A stretch of DNA of 51,271 nt from an uncultured Slackia sp. (GCF_959608125.1 NZ_CAUHPG010000015.1:1-51271); one strand, 5' to 3'. Positions 1 to 9,289 are shown, counted from the stretch's first letter. Program-made: numbers and translations. Notes: generated from the letters alone by a model not told the origin.

Positions 1-222
1 TATCTTGGGTGTACCCCGAACGATTTATTGGGATGGACCGACAATCCGAGGCGTTCTTGCAACAACGCTTCGCCCGAAGAAGCCGAGCTGATGCGCAACT
101 ACCGCGCGTGCTCATCCCAGTGGAAGTCCACCATCTCCATGACCGCCCGCGCGGCAGCGGGCGAAAGCCGGGAGGAGGCCGAACGTGCTTCATCTGCCGG
201 CGTCGTGAGCGAGGCGGTGTAG
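1..222 (+). CDS. XRE-family transcriptional regulator, C-terminal end (5' end outside window)
   Basis: The frame is open from base 1 and stops with TAG at 220-222. Its first residues, YLGCTPNDLLGW, match the end of a helix-turn-helix XRE/Cro domain, where helix 5 typically reads YLGVSxDxLLG. The following stretch, SPEEAELMRNYRACS, resembles the tail that follows the HTH in many XRE regulators. Only about 73 residues are visible, so the DNA-recognition helices are not seen. It ends one base before an in-frame ATG of the next gene, so the two are probably co-transcribed. By context it likely controls the DUF3644 gene or element functions; that role is inferred from position only. Confidence 0.6.
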   Translation, partial: YLGCTPNDLLGWTDNPRRSCNNASPEEAELMRNYRACSSQWKSTISMTARAAAGESREEAERASSAGVVSEAV

Positions 223-298
223 GATGGGCGCACGCGGAAAGCGGCATCTGCCTGATGAAGAAGAGGCGGCAACGCGGGAATATACGAAAGGAACGCCA

Positions 299-1339
299 GT
301 GATCGACACCGTGGAAAGGCTTTGCGACAAGTCGCAAGAGGCCTTCATCCTCGCCATAGAGCTGTACAACAGGCCGACCATCAAATACAGAGTGGAAGGG
401 TGCGCCTTCTTCCTCTGCAACGCATGGGAGCTGCTTCTGAAGGCGTTCATAACGAAAAGGCACGGAGAGGAGGCGATCTATTATCCGGGGAAGAACGGCA
501 GGACGCTTTCGCTCGACGACTGCATCAGGAAGGTGTTCACCAATGCGAACGACCCCCTCAGAAGGAACCTCGAGAGGGTCGTCGACCTCAGGAACACAAG
601 CACTCATTTCGTAGTGGAGGAATACGAGGGAATCTACGCCCCGATTCTCCAGGCGTGCGTCGAGAACTACGACAGGAAAGCGCGTGAGCTCATGGGCATA
701 GAGATAAGCGACCGGATACCCGAGAACCACCTCATGCTCTCGGTCCGGAGATCATCCGTCGACATGGAGGAGTGCAGGGCGAGATATTCCCCCGAGGTGG
801 TCGGCAGGATGATATCCGCCAGAAGCGAGGTGCTTTCGAACGCCGACGAAGACGGAAACAGGCGGTACGCCTTCACATACACGACTGAGCTGAGAATGAC
901 GAAGAGGAAGGATGCCGACCTGGAGTTCCGAATCGATTCCGGTTCCGATATGCCCGTTGCCATCCTGAAGCAGGTCGTCGACCCGAAGGACAAATACCCG
1001 TTCAGGGCGAAGGCGGTCGTCGAGGCGGTGAACAGGAAGGTCTCCAAGGCGGGAATAAAGCTCGAATGCGGCGGGTGCGCGAAGCCGTCGTTCACGACCT
1101 CCGACTTCAACCTTTTCGCCAAGCTTTACGGGATGAAAGACGACCAGCGATATTCGACGAATACGAACATGGGGTCGGAAAGCGCGTGGTACGCCTACTC
1201 GCAGCAGGCCATAGACGACATCTTCGCCGTGCTGAAGGCGAATCCGTCGGGAGCCATAGACGAGGCGAAGCAGGCGCTCTCGAAAAAGAAAGAGGCCTTC
1301 GATGACCGACCCCAGGAGCAAGGGAATTCTAAGCCGTAA
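299..1339 (+). CDS. DUF3644 protein with HEPN-like R-N-x3-H motif
   Basis: Function unknown; 346 residues from the GTG at 299. That start is preferred because AAAGGA lies six bases upstream and the family normally begins close to the conserved DKSQEAFILAIELYN segment. An ATG at 224 would add 25 hydrophilic residues with a weak ribosome site. The N-terminal half is the DUF3644 domain, with the segment IKYRVEGCAFFLCNAWELLLKA. At residues 98-103 (GTG numbering) it carries RNTSTH, which fits the R-polar-x3-5-H signature of HEPN RNases. It follows an XRE regulator and lies in an integrative element beside a recombinase, a setting typical of toxin or abortive-infection genes. RNase activity is inference; the DUF3644 assignment is more secure. 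Confidence 0.75.
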   Translation: MIDTVERLCDKSQEAFILAIELYNRPTIKYRVEGCAFFLCNAWELLLKAFITKRHGEEAIYYPGKNGRTLSLDDCIRKVFTNANDPLRRNLERVVDLRNTSTHFVVEEYEGIYAPILQACVENYDRKARELMGIEISDRIPENHLMLSVRRSSVDMEECRARYSPEVVGRMISARSEVLSNADEDGNRRYAFTYTTELRMTKRKDADLEFRIDSGSDMPVAILKQVVDPKDKYPFRAKAVVEAVNRKVSKAGIKLECGGCAKPSFTTSDFNLFAKLYGMKDDQRYSTNTNMGSESAWYAYSQQAIDDIFAVLKANPSGAIDEAKQALSKKKEAFDDRPQEQGNSKP

Positions 1340-1455
1340 GGCCTACCCCCATTCGGGAACCCAGCTTTGTTCCTTCCCAAGTCGGTCATCGAAAACCTCT
1401 TGATTGGAACATACTACGCCATTTTTGCGCCGTTGTGAAGCATGAGATGAGAGGC

Positions 1456-1471
1456 GGCGGCTTTAGCCGCC
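1456..1471 (+). other. short hairpin between DUF3644 gene and hicB-like gene
   Basis: A six-base-pair stem (GGCGGC/GCCGCC) with a TTTA loop lies 20 bases before the HicB-like start. There is no T-run, so it is a poor intrinsic terminator; it could weaken read-through from the upstream gene or be incidental. Confidence 0.3.
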
Positions 1472-1490
1472 CCGCTGGACGAGAGGATAG

Positions 1491-1748
1491 ATGATGGGAA
1501 AGTACATATACGACGCGGTGCTGACCCCCGAGGAAGAGGGCGGCTACAGCGTGGACGTCCCCGCGCTTCCGGGATGCTTCACGTGCGGCGACGACTACCG
1601 GGACGCGGTGTTCATGGCCGCCGACGCGATGAAGACGTGGATAGCGGCCGCCTTGGCCGACGGCCGCGCCCTTCCGCCCTACGAGCGCGCCGAGGCCCCC
1701 GAAGGCTGCGAGCGCGTGTCCGTGTTCGTCGAGGCCCTCGAGGACTAG
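1491..1748 (+). CDS. HicB-like antitoxin, apparently without HicA
   Basis: This 85-residue protein has the partial RNase H fold signature of HicB antitoxins: an N-terminal YDAVLTPEEEGGYSVDVPALPGCFTCGD strand-turn pattern (split here around the GGYSV and LPGC cores), followed by a helix with AVFMAADAMKTWI. HicB proteins bind and neutralise the HicA mRNA-cleaving toxin, usually through a partner encoded directly upstream. No HicA-sized frame with a dsRBD-like GSH motif is visible on either side. AGAGGATAG precedes two tandem ATGs; spacing would favour the second (1494). No C-terminal DNA-binding domain is present at this length. It may be an orphan antitoxin or a solitary HicB-domain protein; the domain call is firm, the role is not. 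Confidence 0.75.
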   Translation: MMGKYIYDAVLTPEEEGGYSVDVPALPGCFTCGDDYRDAVFMAADAMKTWIAAALADGRALPPYERAEAPEGCERVSVFVEALED

Positions 1749-1770
1749 GACGCAAAACGCCTCGTCGTGG

Positions 1771-1834
1771 TCTTTTTGTTGACTTCGACAAAAAGAAAGC
1801 CCCGCGCCTACGTGCTGGAACACTGGCGCGGGGC
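1771..1834 (-). terminator. two hairpins between convergent genes
   Basis: A 9-bp inverted repeat (TCTTTTTGT at 1771-1779 with ACAAAAAGA at 1788-1796) is followed by a perfect 10-bp stem (GCCCCGCGCC at 1799-1808 with GGCGCGGGGC at 1825-1834). Read on the minus strand, the second stem runs into CTTTCTTTTT, a good intrinsic terminator for the 77-residue gene at 1844-2077. The first pair could serve the plus-strand hicB-like gene, so the site looks bidirectional. Confidence 0.65.
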
Positions 1835-1843
1835 CTCGAACGG

Positions 1844-2077
1844 CTACGAAACGGACGATCCCGTCGACCAGTAGCCGTGAACCGCGACGTCTCCGCCCCG
1901 GTCGCACGCATACGCCTCGAACGGCTCGCCGATGGCGGCGAGCATGACGCGGCCTCCTTCGTGCACGCCGTCCGACGATTCGTCGACGCCGACCACGACG
2001 AGCCTGTCTCCCCTTTCGGCCGAGAAAACGACGTCGCCGACGCTGAGGGGGACGAGCCTTCCGTCCAATACGGCCAT
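1844..2077 (-). CDS. hypothetical protein of the integrative element, 77 aa
   Basis: No family recognised. The case for a real gene is a strong ribosome site (GGAGG six bases before the ATG), a good terminator immediately downstream at 1799-1834, and a balanced composition with alternating short beta-strand-like segments (RLVPLSVGDVVFSAE, RLVVVGVDESS). It contains no membrane segment and two cysteine-free halves apart from one Cys near the C-terminus (YACDRG). It opposes the surrounding plus-strand genes and sits just before the recombinase, where small accessory or excision proteins are common, but it lacks the helix-turn-helix composition expected of an excisionase. Its function remains open. 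Confidence 0.5.
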   Translation of the reverse strand: MAVLDGRLVPLSVGDVVFSAERGDRLVVVGVDESSDGVHEGGRVMLAAIGEPFEAYACDRGGDVAVHGYWSTGSSVS

Positions 2078-2098
2078 GAAGCCTCCGATCTCGGGCCT

Positions 2099-2170
2099 TC
2101 ATCGCGAAGGCGGATTAGTCGCGAAAGCCCCGCGCAGGTCGCCGAACCAGATGCGCAGGGCCTCGAACAT
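2099..2170 (-). CDS. possible 23-aa leader peptide upstream of the 77-aa gene
   Basis: A minus-strand frame starts at ATG 2170 and encodes MFEALRIWFGDLRGAF plus seven residues. It ends 21 bases before the 77-residue gene. The upstream GAAGG is ten bases from the ATG, so ribosome binding is plausible but weak. The aromatic-rich peptide overlaps the leader of the recombinase on the other strand. It may be a small element protein, a translational leader or a chance frame. Confidence 0.25.
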   Translation of the reverse strand: MFEALRIWFGDLRGAFATNPPSR

Positions 2171-2208
2171 TGCACAACCTTCGTAACCAAAGGAAGGCAG
2201 GTGACATT

Positions 2209-3324
2209 ATGCCACGAAAGCAGCGACGCCGCTCCTGGGGATCCATCACAGAGGCCGCGCGGGGGAAATACATCCTGCGTTGGGTCGAGAACACGCCCGA
2301 AGGCAGGAAACGCAAGTCACATACCTTTTATGGCACATATAAGGAGGCCGACGCGGAATTGGCCCGCATCCGCGTGCGCGTGGGCGACGATGCGCCCGTG
2401 CCGACGGTGGGCCAGGTCCACCGCCTATGGTGGTGGCCGTCGGTGCTCGCCAAGGCCGAGGCGGGCAGGCTCAAGCCCAACACGGTGGACGCATACCGCC
2501 GCGCGTGGGAGAACGACTGCGCGCCGAAATGGGGCCGCACGCCCGTTGACAGCATACGACCCGTGGCCGTGCAGGAGTGGCTGTCCGGCATGAACCGCAG
2601 CGCCGCGCTCGTCGCGCTCGCCGTTCTACGGCAGTGCGTTGACTTCGCCGTGCAATACGAGGTGGCGCCAACGAACAAGTTCCGCATCCCCTACGAGATT
2701 CCCGCGAACTCGGCGCAGCGCAGCAAGGACGTGTACGACCTCGCCCGCGCACGCGCGATGCTGTCCACGGTTCGCGGCACGCGCGTCGAAGCCGCATACA
2801 TACTCGCCTGCTTCGGGTCGTGCCGCACCGGGGAATCCCTCGCCGCCCGCGTGGACGAGACGCGATTCGAGACGGTCGCGGGCATCGACATGGCGCTCGT
2901 GCCGATAACGCGCCGCATGGAGCACCAGGGCCGCGCCCCGGTGGACGGCCTTAAGAACGCGCAGAGCCGGCGCACCGTGGTGGTGCCGGGCGAGTACGCC
3001 GTCAGGCTCCGCGAGATAGCGGCGGAACGCGAGGCGTTCGGCTCCCCGTGGTTCGCAGACTTCGGCGACGGCACGCCGATGAACGTGTCCAACCTCAATT
3101 ACGAGTGGCGGCGCGTCGCCGCGTCCGATTACATCCCGTTCGCCAACCTGCGCAACTCTTGGCGAACCTTCGCTCAGGCGGAATGGCGGGTGGACTACGA
3201 CGTGCTCGAAGTGCTCATGGGGCATCTTCTGCCGGGCGTGACGGGACGCCACTACCTGCGCATGAGCGCGGACCAGCTCGCCGAGCAGTTCGCCCGCGCG
3301 TACGCCGCTTTTCTGCGCAGTTAG
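2209..3324 (+). CDS. tyrosine recombinase/integrase
   Basis: A 371-residue site-specific recombinase that would insert and excise the element. ATG 2209 is chosen because GGAAGGCAGG lies about ten bases upstream; a frame-consistent ATG at 2170 lacks such a site. The N-terminal half contains an arm-type/SAM-like core-binding domain (LKPNTVDAYRRAWEND, then VDSIRPVAVQEWL). The catalytic domain shows the first Arg in CRTGESL, the box II segment LRNSWRT, MGH, and the nucleophile Tyr in GRHYLR. In box II the usual His of H-x-x-R is Asn. The gene points at the end of the element and stops about 15 bases before a tandem repeat, the normal position of an integrase beside its attachment site. The family call is secure. 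Confidence 0.93.
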   Translation: MPRKQRRRSWGSITEAARGKYILRWVENTPEGRKRKSHTFYGTYKEADAELARIRVRVGDDAPVPTVGQVHRLWWWPSVLAKAEAGRLKPNTVDAYRRAWENDCAPKWGRTPVDSIRPVAVQEWLSGMNRSAALVALAVLRQCVDFAVQYEVAPTNKFRIPYEIPANSAQRSKDVYDLARARAMLSTVRGTRVEAAYILACFGSCRTGESLAARVDETRFETVAGIDMALVPITRRMEHQGRAPVDGLKNAQSRRTVVVPGEYAVRLREIAAEREAFGSPWFADFGDGTPMNVSNLNYEWRRVAASDYIPFANLRNSWRTFAQAEWRVDYDVLEVLMGHLLPGVTGRHYLRMSADQLAEQFARAYAAFLRS

Positions 3325-3339
3325 GATATTTTAGGATAT
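3320..3339 (+). repeat. tandem 10-bp repeat at end of integrase gene, possible att-associated site
   Basis: TTAGGATATT occurs twice in direct succession, the first copy including the integrase stop codon. Short direct repeats flanking or lying next to an integrase gene are typical of recombinase arm sites or attachment cores. No copy of the far element end is available for comparison. Confidence 0.4.
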
Positions 3340-3370
3340 TCCAAAACGTTTCCGCAGGTCACAAGCGCAG

Positions 3371-3395
3371 TTGCTAGAAGCGAGCATTCTAGCAA
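3371..3395. repeat. 9-bp perfect inverted repeat downstream of integrase
   Basis: TTGCTAGAA (3371-3379) and TTCTAGCAA (3387-3395) are perfect complements around a 7-base centre. There is no T-run after it, so a core recombination site fits at least as well as a terminator. It lies between the integrase gene and the first host gene, exactly where an attachment site is expected. Confidence 0.4.
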
Positions 3396-3508
3396 AGACG
3401 GAGCCTCCGCGCGGGCGCCCCGCGCCAAAAGAAGGTTGCAGTTAGATAACATTGCCTTTCTCTTGCAATTCCGACATGAAACGTCCATACAAACGGCCAG
3501 GGGCAGAA

Positions 3509-3540
3509 AAGCGCCCGGCCGCGCATGCGACCGGGCGCTT
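3509..3540 (-). terminator. intrinsic terminator of nhaC
   Basis: Perfect 10-bp stem AAGCGCCCGG/CCGGGCGCTT with a 12-base loop, 36 bases past the nhaC stop; the minus-strand trailing sequence is TTCTGCC after the terminal TT of the stem. The same stem recurs at 45981-46005. Confidence 0.75.
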
Positions 3541-3575
3541 GAAACCCATCTTTGCAAACGAATCGGCTCGAAGGC

Positions 3576-4916
3576 CTATTCCTCGCCGTCGTAATGGCGC
3601 TTGTCGGGAATGATGAAGATAAAGACAAGCGAGCTGAGCAGCAGCAGGAACGGATAGAACAGCAACGGCATGATCTGGAACGCGGAAACAGCGTAGCCCA
3701 GCTCGGCTGCGGCGGACACAGCGACCAGCATCTGAGCGCCATAAGGAATCACGCCCTGGAAGACGCAGGAGAAAGTGTCGAGCAACGACGCCGTCTTGCG
3801 CTTCGAGATGTCATAGGTCTTGGCCATATCGGATGCGATCGGGTTGGCCATGACGATCGCCACCGTGTTGTTGGCGGTAGCGATATCCATCGCGCCGACG
3901 AGCAGGCCCATACCGAGCATGCCGCCCTTGCGGGACTTGAACAGGCTCTTGATGCCGTTGAGCAAGGCGACGAAGCCGCCATGCTCGCGGATGAGGGCGC
4001 AAATCGCGCTGACGAGCACCGCGACCATGGTGGTTTCGAACATGCCGGCGGCACCGGAGCCCATGTTGGCGAGCAGCTCGGTGGCAGGCGTGGCACCCGT
4101 AGCGACCATGATGACCGTGCCGGAAAGGATGCCAAGCAAAAGCACGATGAAAACATTGATGCCGACGATGCCGCCGATAAGCACGATCACGTACGGAATG
4201 AGCTGGATCAAATCGTAATCATGAGAGATGCTGCCGTTGAGATCGGCGCCCATGGAAAGGACCAGGATCAAGACCAGCGTGACGATAGCCGCGGGAAGCG
4301 CGATCTTGAAATTCTCGCGGAACTTGTCCTGCATCTTGCAGCCCTGGCCCTGGCAGGCCGCGATGGTGGTGTCGGAGATGAACGACAGATTGTCGCCGAA
4401 CATAGCGCCGCCCATGACCGCAGCGATGCACAGCGGCAGGTCGAAGCCGGAAGCCGCCGAAACGGCCACGGCAATCGGAGCGATCAGCGTGATGGTGCCG
4501 ACCGAGGTGCCCATCGACACGGAAACGAAGCAGCTCACCACGAACAGGACCGCCACCGCGTATTGCGGCGGGATAACCGACAACAGCAGATACGCCACGC
4601 TCTCGGCGCTGTCGCGACCGACTACGCCGACGAAAATGCCCGCCGCCATGAAGATGAGAATCATCGTGACGATGGTCTTATCGCCTATGCCTTTTCCCAT
4701 AACCGCAAGTTTCTCGTCGAAGGGAAGCTTGCGGTTTTGGAAGCACGCGACGAGCAGCGCGATCAAGAACACGACGACGATGGGAATATTGTAGAAGCCC
4801 ATCGAGATACCCATGACGTACTCGAACACTATGCCGATGCCCAGATACAGGACCAGAAAGACTCCGATAGGAAGCAACGCTTTGACGTTGCCTTTCTCCT
4901 TTGCCTCGTTTTCCAT
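3576..4916 (-). CDS. nhaC: NhaC-family Na+/H+ antiporter
   Basis: A 446-residue inner-membrane secondary transporter with about twelve hydrophobic segments spread along its length. The conserved ion-binding region GDNLSFISDTTIAA, typical of the NhaC family, lies near residue 175, and a second polar signature, IATANNTVAIVMANP, lies near residue 350. NhaC proteins exchange sodium for protons; some members move malate/lactate, or amino acids. The length matches the family. GAAAGGTAGGAA precedes the ATG. It is transcribed alone, with its own terminator at 3509-3540 and a hairpin separating it from ettA. It is the first host gene after the element junction. Substrate beyond Na+/H+ cannot be read from the sequence. 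Confidence 0.9.
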   Translation of the reverse strand: MENEAKEKGNVKALLPIGVFLVLYLGIGIVFEYVMGISMGFYNIPIVVVFLIALLVACFQNRKLPFDEKLAVMGKGIGDKTIVTMILIFMAAGIFVGVVGRDSAESVAYLLLSVIPPQYAVAVLFVVSCFVSVSMGTSVGTITLIAPIAVAVSAASGFDLPLCIAAVMGGAMFGDNLSFISDTTIAACQGQGCKMQDKFRENFKIALPAAIVTLVLILVLSMGADLNGSISHDYDLIQLIPYVIVLIGGIVGINVFIVLLLGILSGTVIMVATGATPATELLANMGSGAAGMFETTMVAVLVSAICALIREHGGFVALLNGIKSLFKSRKGGMLGMGLLVGAMDIATANNTVAIVMANPIASDMAKTYDISKRKTASLLDTFSCVFQGVIPYGAQMLVAVSAAAELGYAVSAFQIMPLLFYPFLLLLSSLVFIFIIPDKRHYDGEE

Positions 4917-5025
4917 TTCCTACCTTTCAAACGATGTTTCGAAAGAGACGCGTATGAAACGCCTCTGCTCTATTACGAAGGCGCCGCCGCTCGATACGCC
5001 CGGCGGACGCCCTTCATGCGCGAAG

Positions 5026-5057
5026 CAGGGCGCCCGGCTTCGCGCCGGCACGCCCTG
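5026..5057 (-). terminator. hairpin downstream of ettA
   Basis: CAGGGCG (5026-5032) pairs with CGCCCTG (5051-5057), enclosing a second stem CCGGC/GCCGG around TTCGC (seen on the plus strand as CCGGC-TTCGC-GCCGG). It starts 12 bases past the ettA stop. No T-run follows, so termination may need Rho or be incomplete. Confidence 0.45.
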
Positions 5058-5068
5058 TTCGCAACGCG

Positions 5069-6748
<1,680 letters not shown>

Positions 6749-6829
6749 GCGGCACTTCCCTTCTTCAAGTTCGGTTCGAGAAACACGCCCGAAACTCGCG
6801 CGACGCGACGACCCCGGGCGTTTCATGCG

Positions 6830-6856
6830 AAAAAAGACGCGGTTTCACGCCGCGTC
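6830..6856 (-). terminator. intrinsic terminator of the YejK-like gene
   Basis: GACGCGG (6836-6842) pairs with CCGCGTC (6850-6856); on the minus strand the stem is followed directly by six T residues. It lies about 100 bases past the stop of the nucleoid protein gene and upstream of ettA. Confidence 0.75.
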
Positions 6857-6954
6857 CTGCGTATTCTACCGGGCGACGAGACGCTTCGCAGCATTTCCGC
6901 GCCGCCGCGCGGCAAAGGCCCCTTCGCTCGCGCGAAAGGGCTCTTCGGATGCAG

Positions 6955-8019
6955 CTAACGGTTCTCGATGCTGCCGATGTTTTTCAACTCGATGCGGATC
7001 AGGCCATTAGGCGCGTTGACGAATTCGATGAACTCGGAGCTGTTGCTGTATTCCGAGGGGAACGTGATCTCGATGCCCGTATCCGTTCGGATCTTATGGT
7101 TTTTCGCCACGCGCTGAGCGACTTTCTTCTCGACGGGGATGCGCTCGGGAAGCCGTTCTTCGGCCACAGCCTCTTCGAAGCGTTTCTGCAGCGGCTCGTC
7201 TTCGAACACATCGGCCGCCATGTCCCATGGAGCGAGATATTCCTCCTCGTCGGCGGCTTCGCTTACGCGCGCCTTCGCCTTCGAAAGCGCCACCGCGCTG
7301 TTCGCGCCGTATTCGTCGGCCACCTCTTCGACGATGCGAGTCACCGTGTCGATGACCTCTTTGCTCGACGCCTCGCTCGAGCACTGCAGAAGCCCGTCGG
7401 GAATGATCAGGCGTTCTTCGCCCGAAATGGAGCGGGGCTTGTCGCAGAAGACGACAGACATCGAGCGCAGGTCGACGACCGCATACGACGCCACCTTCTG
7501 GGACGGATTGGGCAGGATGGCATAATGGCGGGCGATCGCATTGCGCACCGCCCCGTTGTCGGCACGGCCCACCTCGTGCATATAGGCCTGTTTGCTTTCG
7601 AGCAGAAGCAGGGCGAAATAACGGGGAGTGCGGCCGTCGAAGGCTTCGTCGACCAGGTCTTGCCTCTCGGTTCCCGCCTCGATTTCGGCGTCTTCCTCGA
7701 AGTCGATCGCGAGAAGATCGGCCGAGGCGGCCTTGTCCTGGTGCTCGAGCTGGCTGCAGAGGAACTGCGCCGCCTCGACGGACAGGTCGATGAAACCGAG
7801 AGCGCCGTCGCGATAGGCGCGCAGCCTTTCAGCGAACATGCTACCTTCGGAAAAGGAGCCGTGCTTGTTGTCGATATTCGAAAGCGCGCGGCGGGCATGC
7901 GTCGACACGTAGTTTTTCACCTGGCGGCTCGACAGGTCGAGCTCTTCTTCGGAAAAGACGTTCACGCACGAATTGAAATCGAAAACGTGCAGGACGGCAT
8001 GGTTGATTCGGGTGCTCAT
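6955..8019 (-). CDS. nucleoid-associated protein, NA37/YejK family
   Basis: A 354-residue protein of the NA37 (PF04245) family, related to E. coli YejK/NdpA. Recognisable are the N-terminal ISTR-type start MSTRINHAVLHVFDF, the central segment ARHYAILPNPSQKVASYAVVDLRSM, and the C-terminal VEKKVAQRVAKNHKIRTDTGIEITFP followed by FVNAPNGLIRIELKNIG, the usual closing motif. Family members associate with the nucleoid and some interact with topoisomerases; some are phage-encoded. ATG 8019 follows GGAACGAAGG and is preferred over an upstream start that lacks a ribosome site. Acidic patches (EEEYLAPWD) are typical. It is separated from fdhE by a strong terminator. Confidence 0.85.
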   Translation of the reverse strand: MSTRINHAVLHVFDFNSCVNVFSEEELDLSSRQVKNYVSTHARRALSNIDNKHGSFSEGSMFAERLRAYRDGALGFIDLSVEAAQFLCSQLEHQDKAASADLLAIDFEEDAEIEAGTERQDLVDEAFDGRTPRYFALLLLESKQAYMHEVGRADNGAVRNAIARHYAILPNPSQKVASYAVVDLRSMSVVFCDKPRSISGEERLIIPDGLLQCSSEASSKEVIDTVTRIVEEVADEYGANSAVALSKAKARVSEAADEEEYLAPWDMAADVFEDEPLQKRFEEAVAEERLPERIPVEKKVAQRVAKNHKIRTDTGIEITFPSEYSNSSEFIEFVNAPNGLIRIELKNIGSIENR

Positions 8020-8084
8020 AAGCCTTCGTTCCTTGTTCGACTCGTCGGTTCGATGTGCGGCCATACAGGATAGCAAACTTGAAA

Positions 8085-8123
8085 GCGGTCCGGCGTCCGA
8101 AGCGCGTTCGGATGCCGGACCGC
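8085..8123 (-). terminator. terminator of fdhE
   Basis: A 17-bp stem (8085-8101 with 8107-8123, one G-U pair) closes a GCGCG loop, 45 bases past the fdhE stop. The minus-strand sequence then reads TTTCAAGTTTG, a moderate T-rich tail. Confidence 0.75.
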
Positions 8124-8167
8124 TCGCATGCGAAGCGACGCCGCCTATGGTCGAGCTCGCCGATGCC

Positions 8168-9076
8168 CTATCGCTGCACGGCGTCGGCTTGCGCCTGGGC
8201 AGCCAGCTGATTCATCGCGATCGAGTCGAGACGCGCCATCACGACGTCTTCGACATCGAACGAAAACGGCGCGAGCGCGTCGTCCTGGAACACAGTGCGC
8301 ATATAGCCGCCGCATTCGTCGCAGGTGGCGATACGATGGGAATCGTCGCCTTCGACGTTGAAATAATGCAGATGGCCCTGGTTGCGCGTGCCGCAGCGGG
8401 CGCAACGCACACGCTCGAACGCCCACGTGGAACCGCACTGCGCGCACCACAAGGTCTTCGCGCGGCCGTCGTTTTTCTTGGTGACGCCCACGCGGGCCGC
8501 CGTGGCGGGCGCGCCGCACACGGGGCACTCGAGCGGATGGCCCTCATCGGCGGCCGCGTCTTCGAGCGCGCGCTGCAACGCCGCGGCGGCAGGTTCGACG
8601 AGCGCGCGAAGCGCAAGCGAAACCGCCGATGCGGCGACGATCGCCGCGGCCTCGTCCATGCCGTCGGCAAGCATCTTCTGCGCGAACGCGTCGACGTAGG
8701 CGGCCGGATTGCTGCCCGCCACCTCGAGCGGCGAGGCCTCGACGGCCGCCGCCCAATCGAACGCGGAAAGGACCGCCGTGGCTTCGGGGGCGAACCCGCC
8801 CTTTTCGATGGCACACGCGGCGATGCGGCCGCACGCGTCGCTCAAGGCGGCGGCATCGATCGAAAGCGGCGCGCAGTGGAGCACCGGCGAGCCCTCGCCG
8901 GCCCAGGTGCGCAGGTCGTCGGCGTCCGGCATCACATGCGCGGCCGGAGCGTGATCCGCCGCGATCTGCTCCTGCACTTCCCAAATCGCGCGGAAAAACG
9001 CGAGCCTGGCGTTGTCGGCGTCGTCGAGCTGTTCTTTATATGCGGCCACCGCCGCATCTGCCAGCCTCAGATTCAT
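8168..9076 (-). CDS. fdhE: formate dehydrogenase accessory protein FdhE
   Basis: A cytoplasmic 302-residue chaperone that binds the Tat-exported formate dehydrogenase catalytic subunit during maturation. The C-terminal rubredoxin-like part contains four Cys-x2-Cys pairs (CPVCG, CAQCG, CARCG, CDECG), the metal-binding knuckles typical of FdhE, followed by the RTVFQDDAL and VEDVVMARLDSIAM segments that close the family. The N-terminal part is alanine-rich and helical. ATG 9076 is preceded by GGGAGAG; an upstream in-frame start is unsupported. It lies 237 bases downstream of the formate dehydrogenase operon on the same strand, separated by a cluster of hairpins, so it may be expressed from read-through or from its own promoter. 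Confidence 0.92.
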   Translation of the reverse strand: MNLRLADAAVAAYKEQLDDADNARLAFFRAIWEVQEQIAADHAPAAHVMPDADDLRTWAGEGSPVLHCAPLSIDAAALSDACGRIAACAIEKGGFAPEATAVLSAFDWAAAVEASPLEVAGSNPAAYVDAFAQKMLADGMDEAAAIVAASAVSLALRALVEPAAAALQRALEDAAADEGHPLECPVCGAPATAARVGVTKKNDGRAKTLWCAQCGSTWAFERVRCARCGTRNQGHLHYFNVEGDDSHRIATCDECGGYMRTVFQDDALAPFSFDVEDVVMARLDSIAMNQLAAQAQADAVQR

Positions 9077-9142
9077 GGATACTCTCCCATCCCGGCCCGA
9101 ACGGAGCCGAGTCCGAATTCCGATAGGTAACGCATTCGAAGC

Positions 9143-9289
9143 GAAAGGCGCCTTATCGGGCGAAGCGACAAGGCGCCTTTCGAGTCGAACGCAGGCCCCG
9201 CGCATGCGGCGTCGGAAAACCGGCGAAACCGCATGCGCGGACCCTCGGGGCCCGGAGGGAAAACCTGCCGGCGCGGCGGCCTTCCCTCC
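9143..9289 (-). repeat. three consecutive strong hairpins between fdhC and fdhE
   Basis: Hairpin one is a perfect 12-bp stem (9143-9154 with 9170-9181), hairpin two a perfect 12-bp stem (9198-9209 with 9229-9240), and hairpin three a 7-bp stem (9254-9260 with 9283-9289). All lie in the 237-base gap between the gamma subunit and fdhE. None is followed by a clean T-run on the minus strand, so the group could act as a partial terminator, an RNA stabiliser for the upstream transcript or a processing site. Confidence 0.55.
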
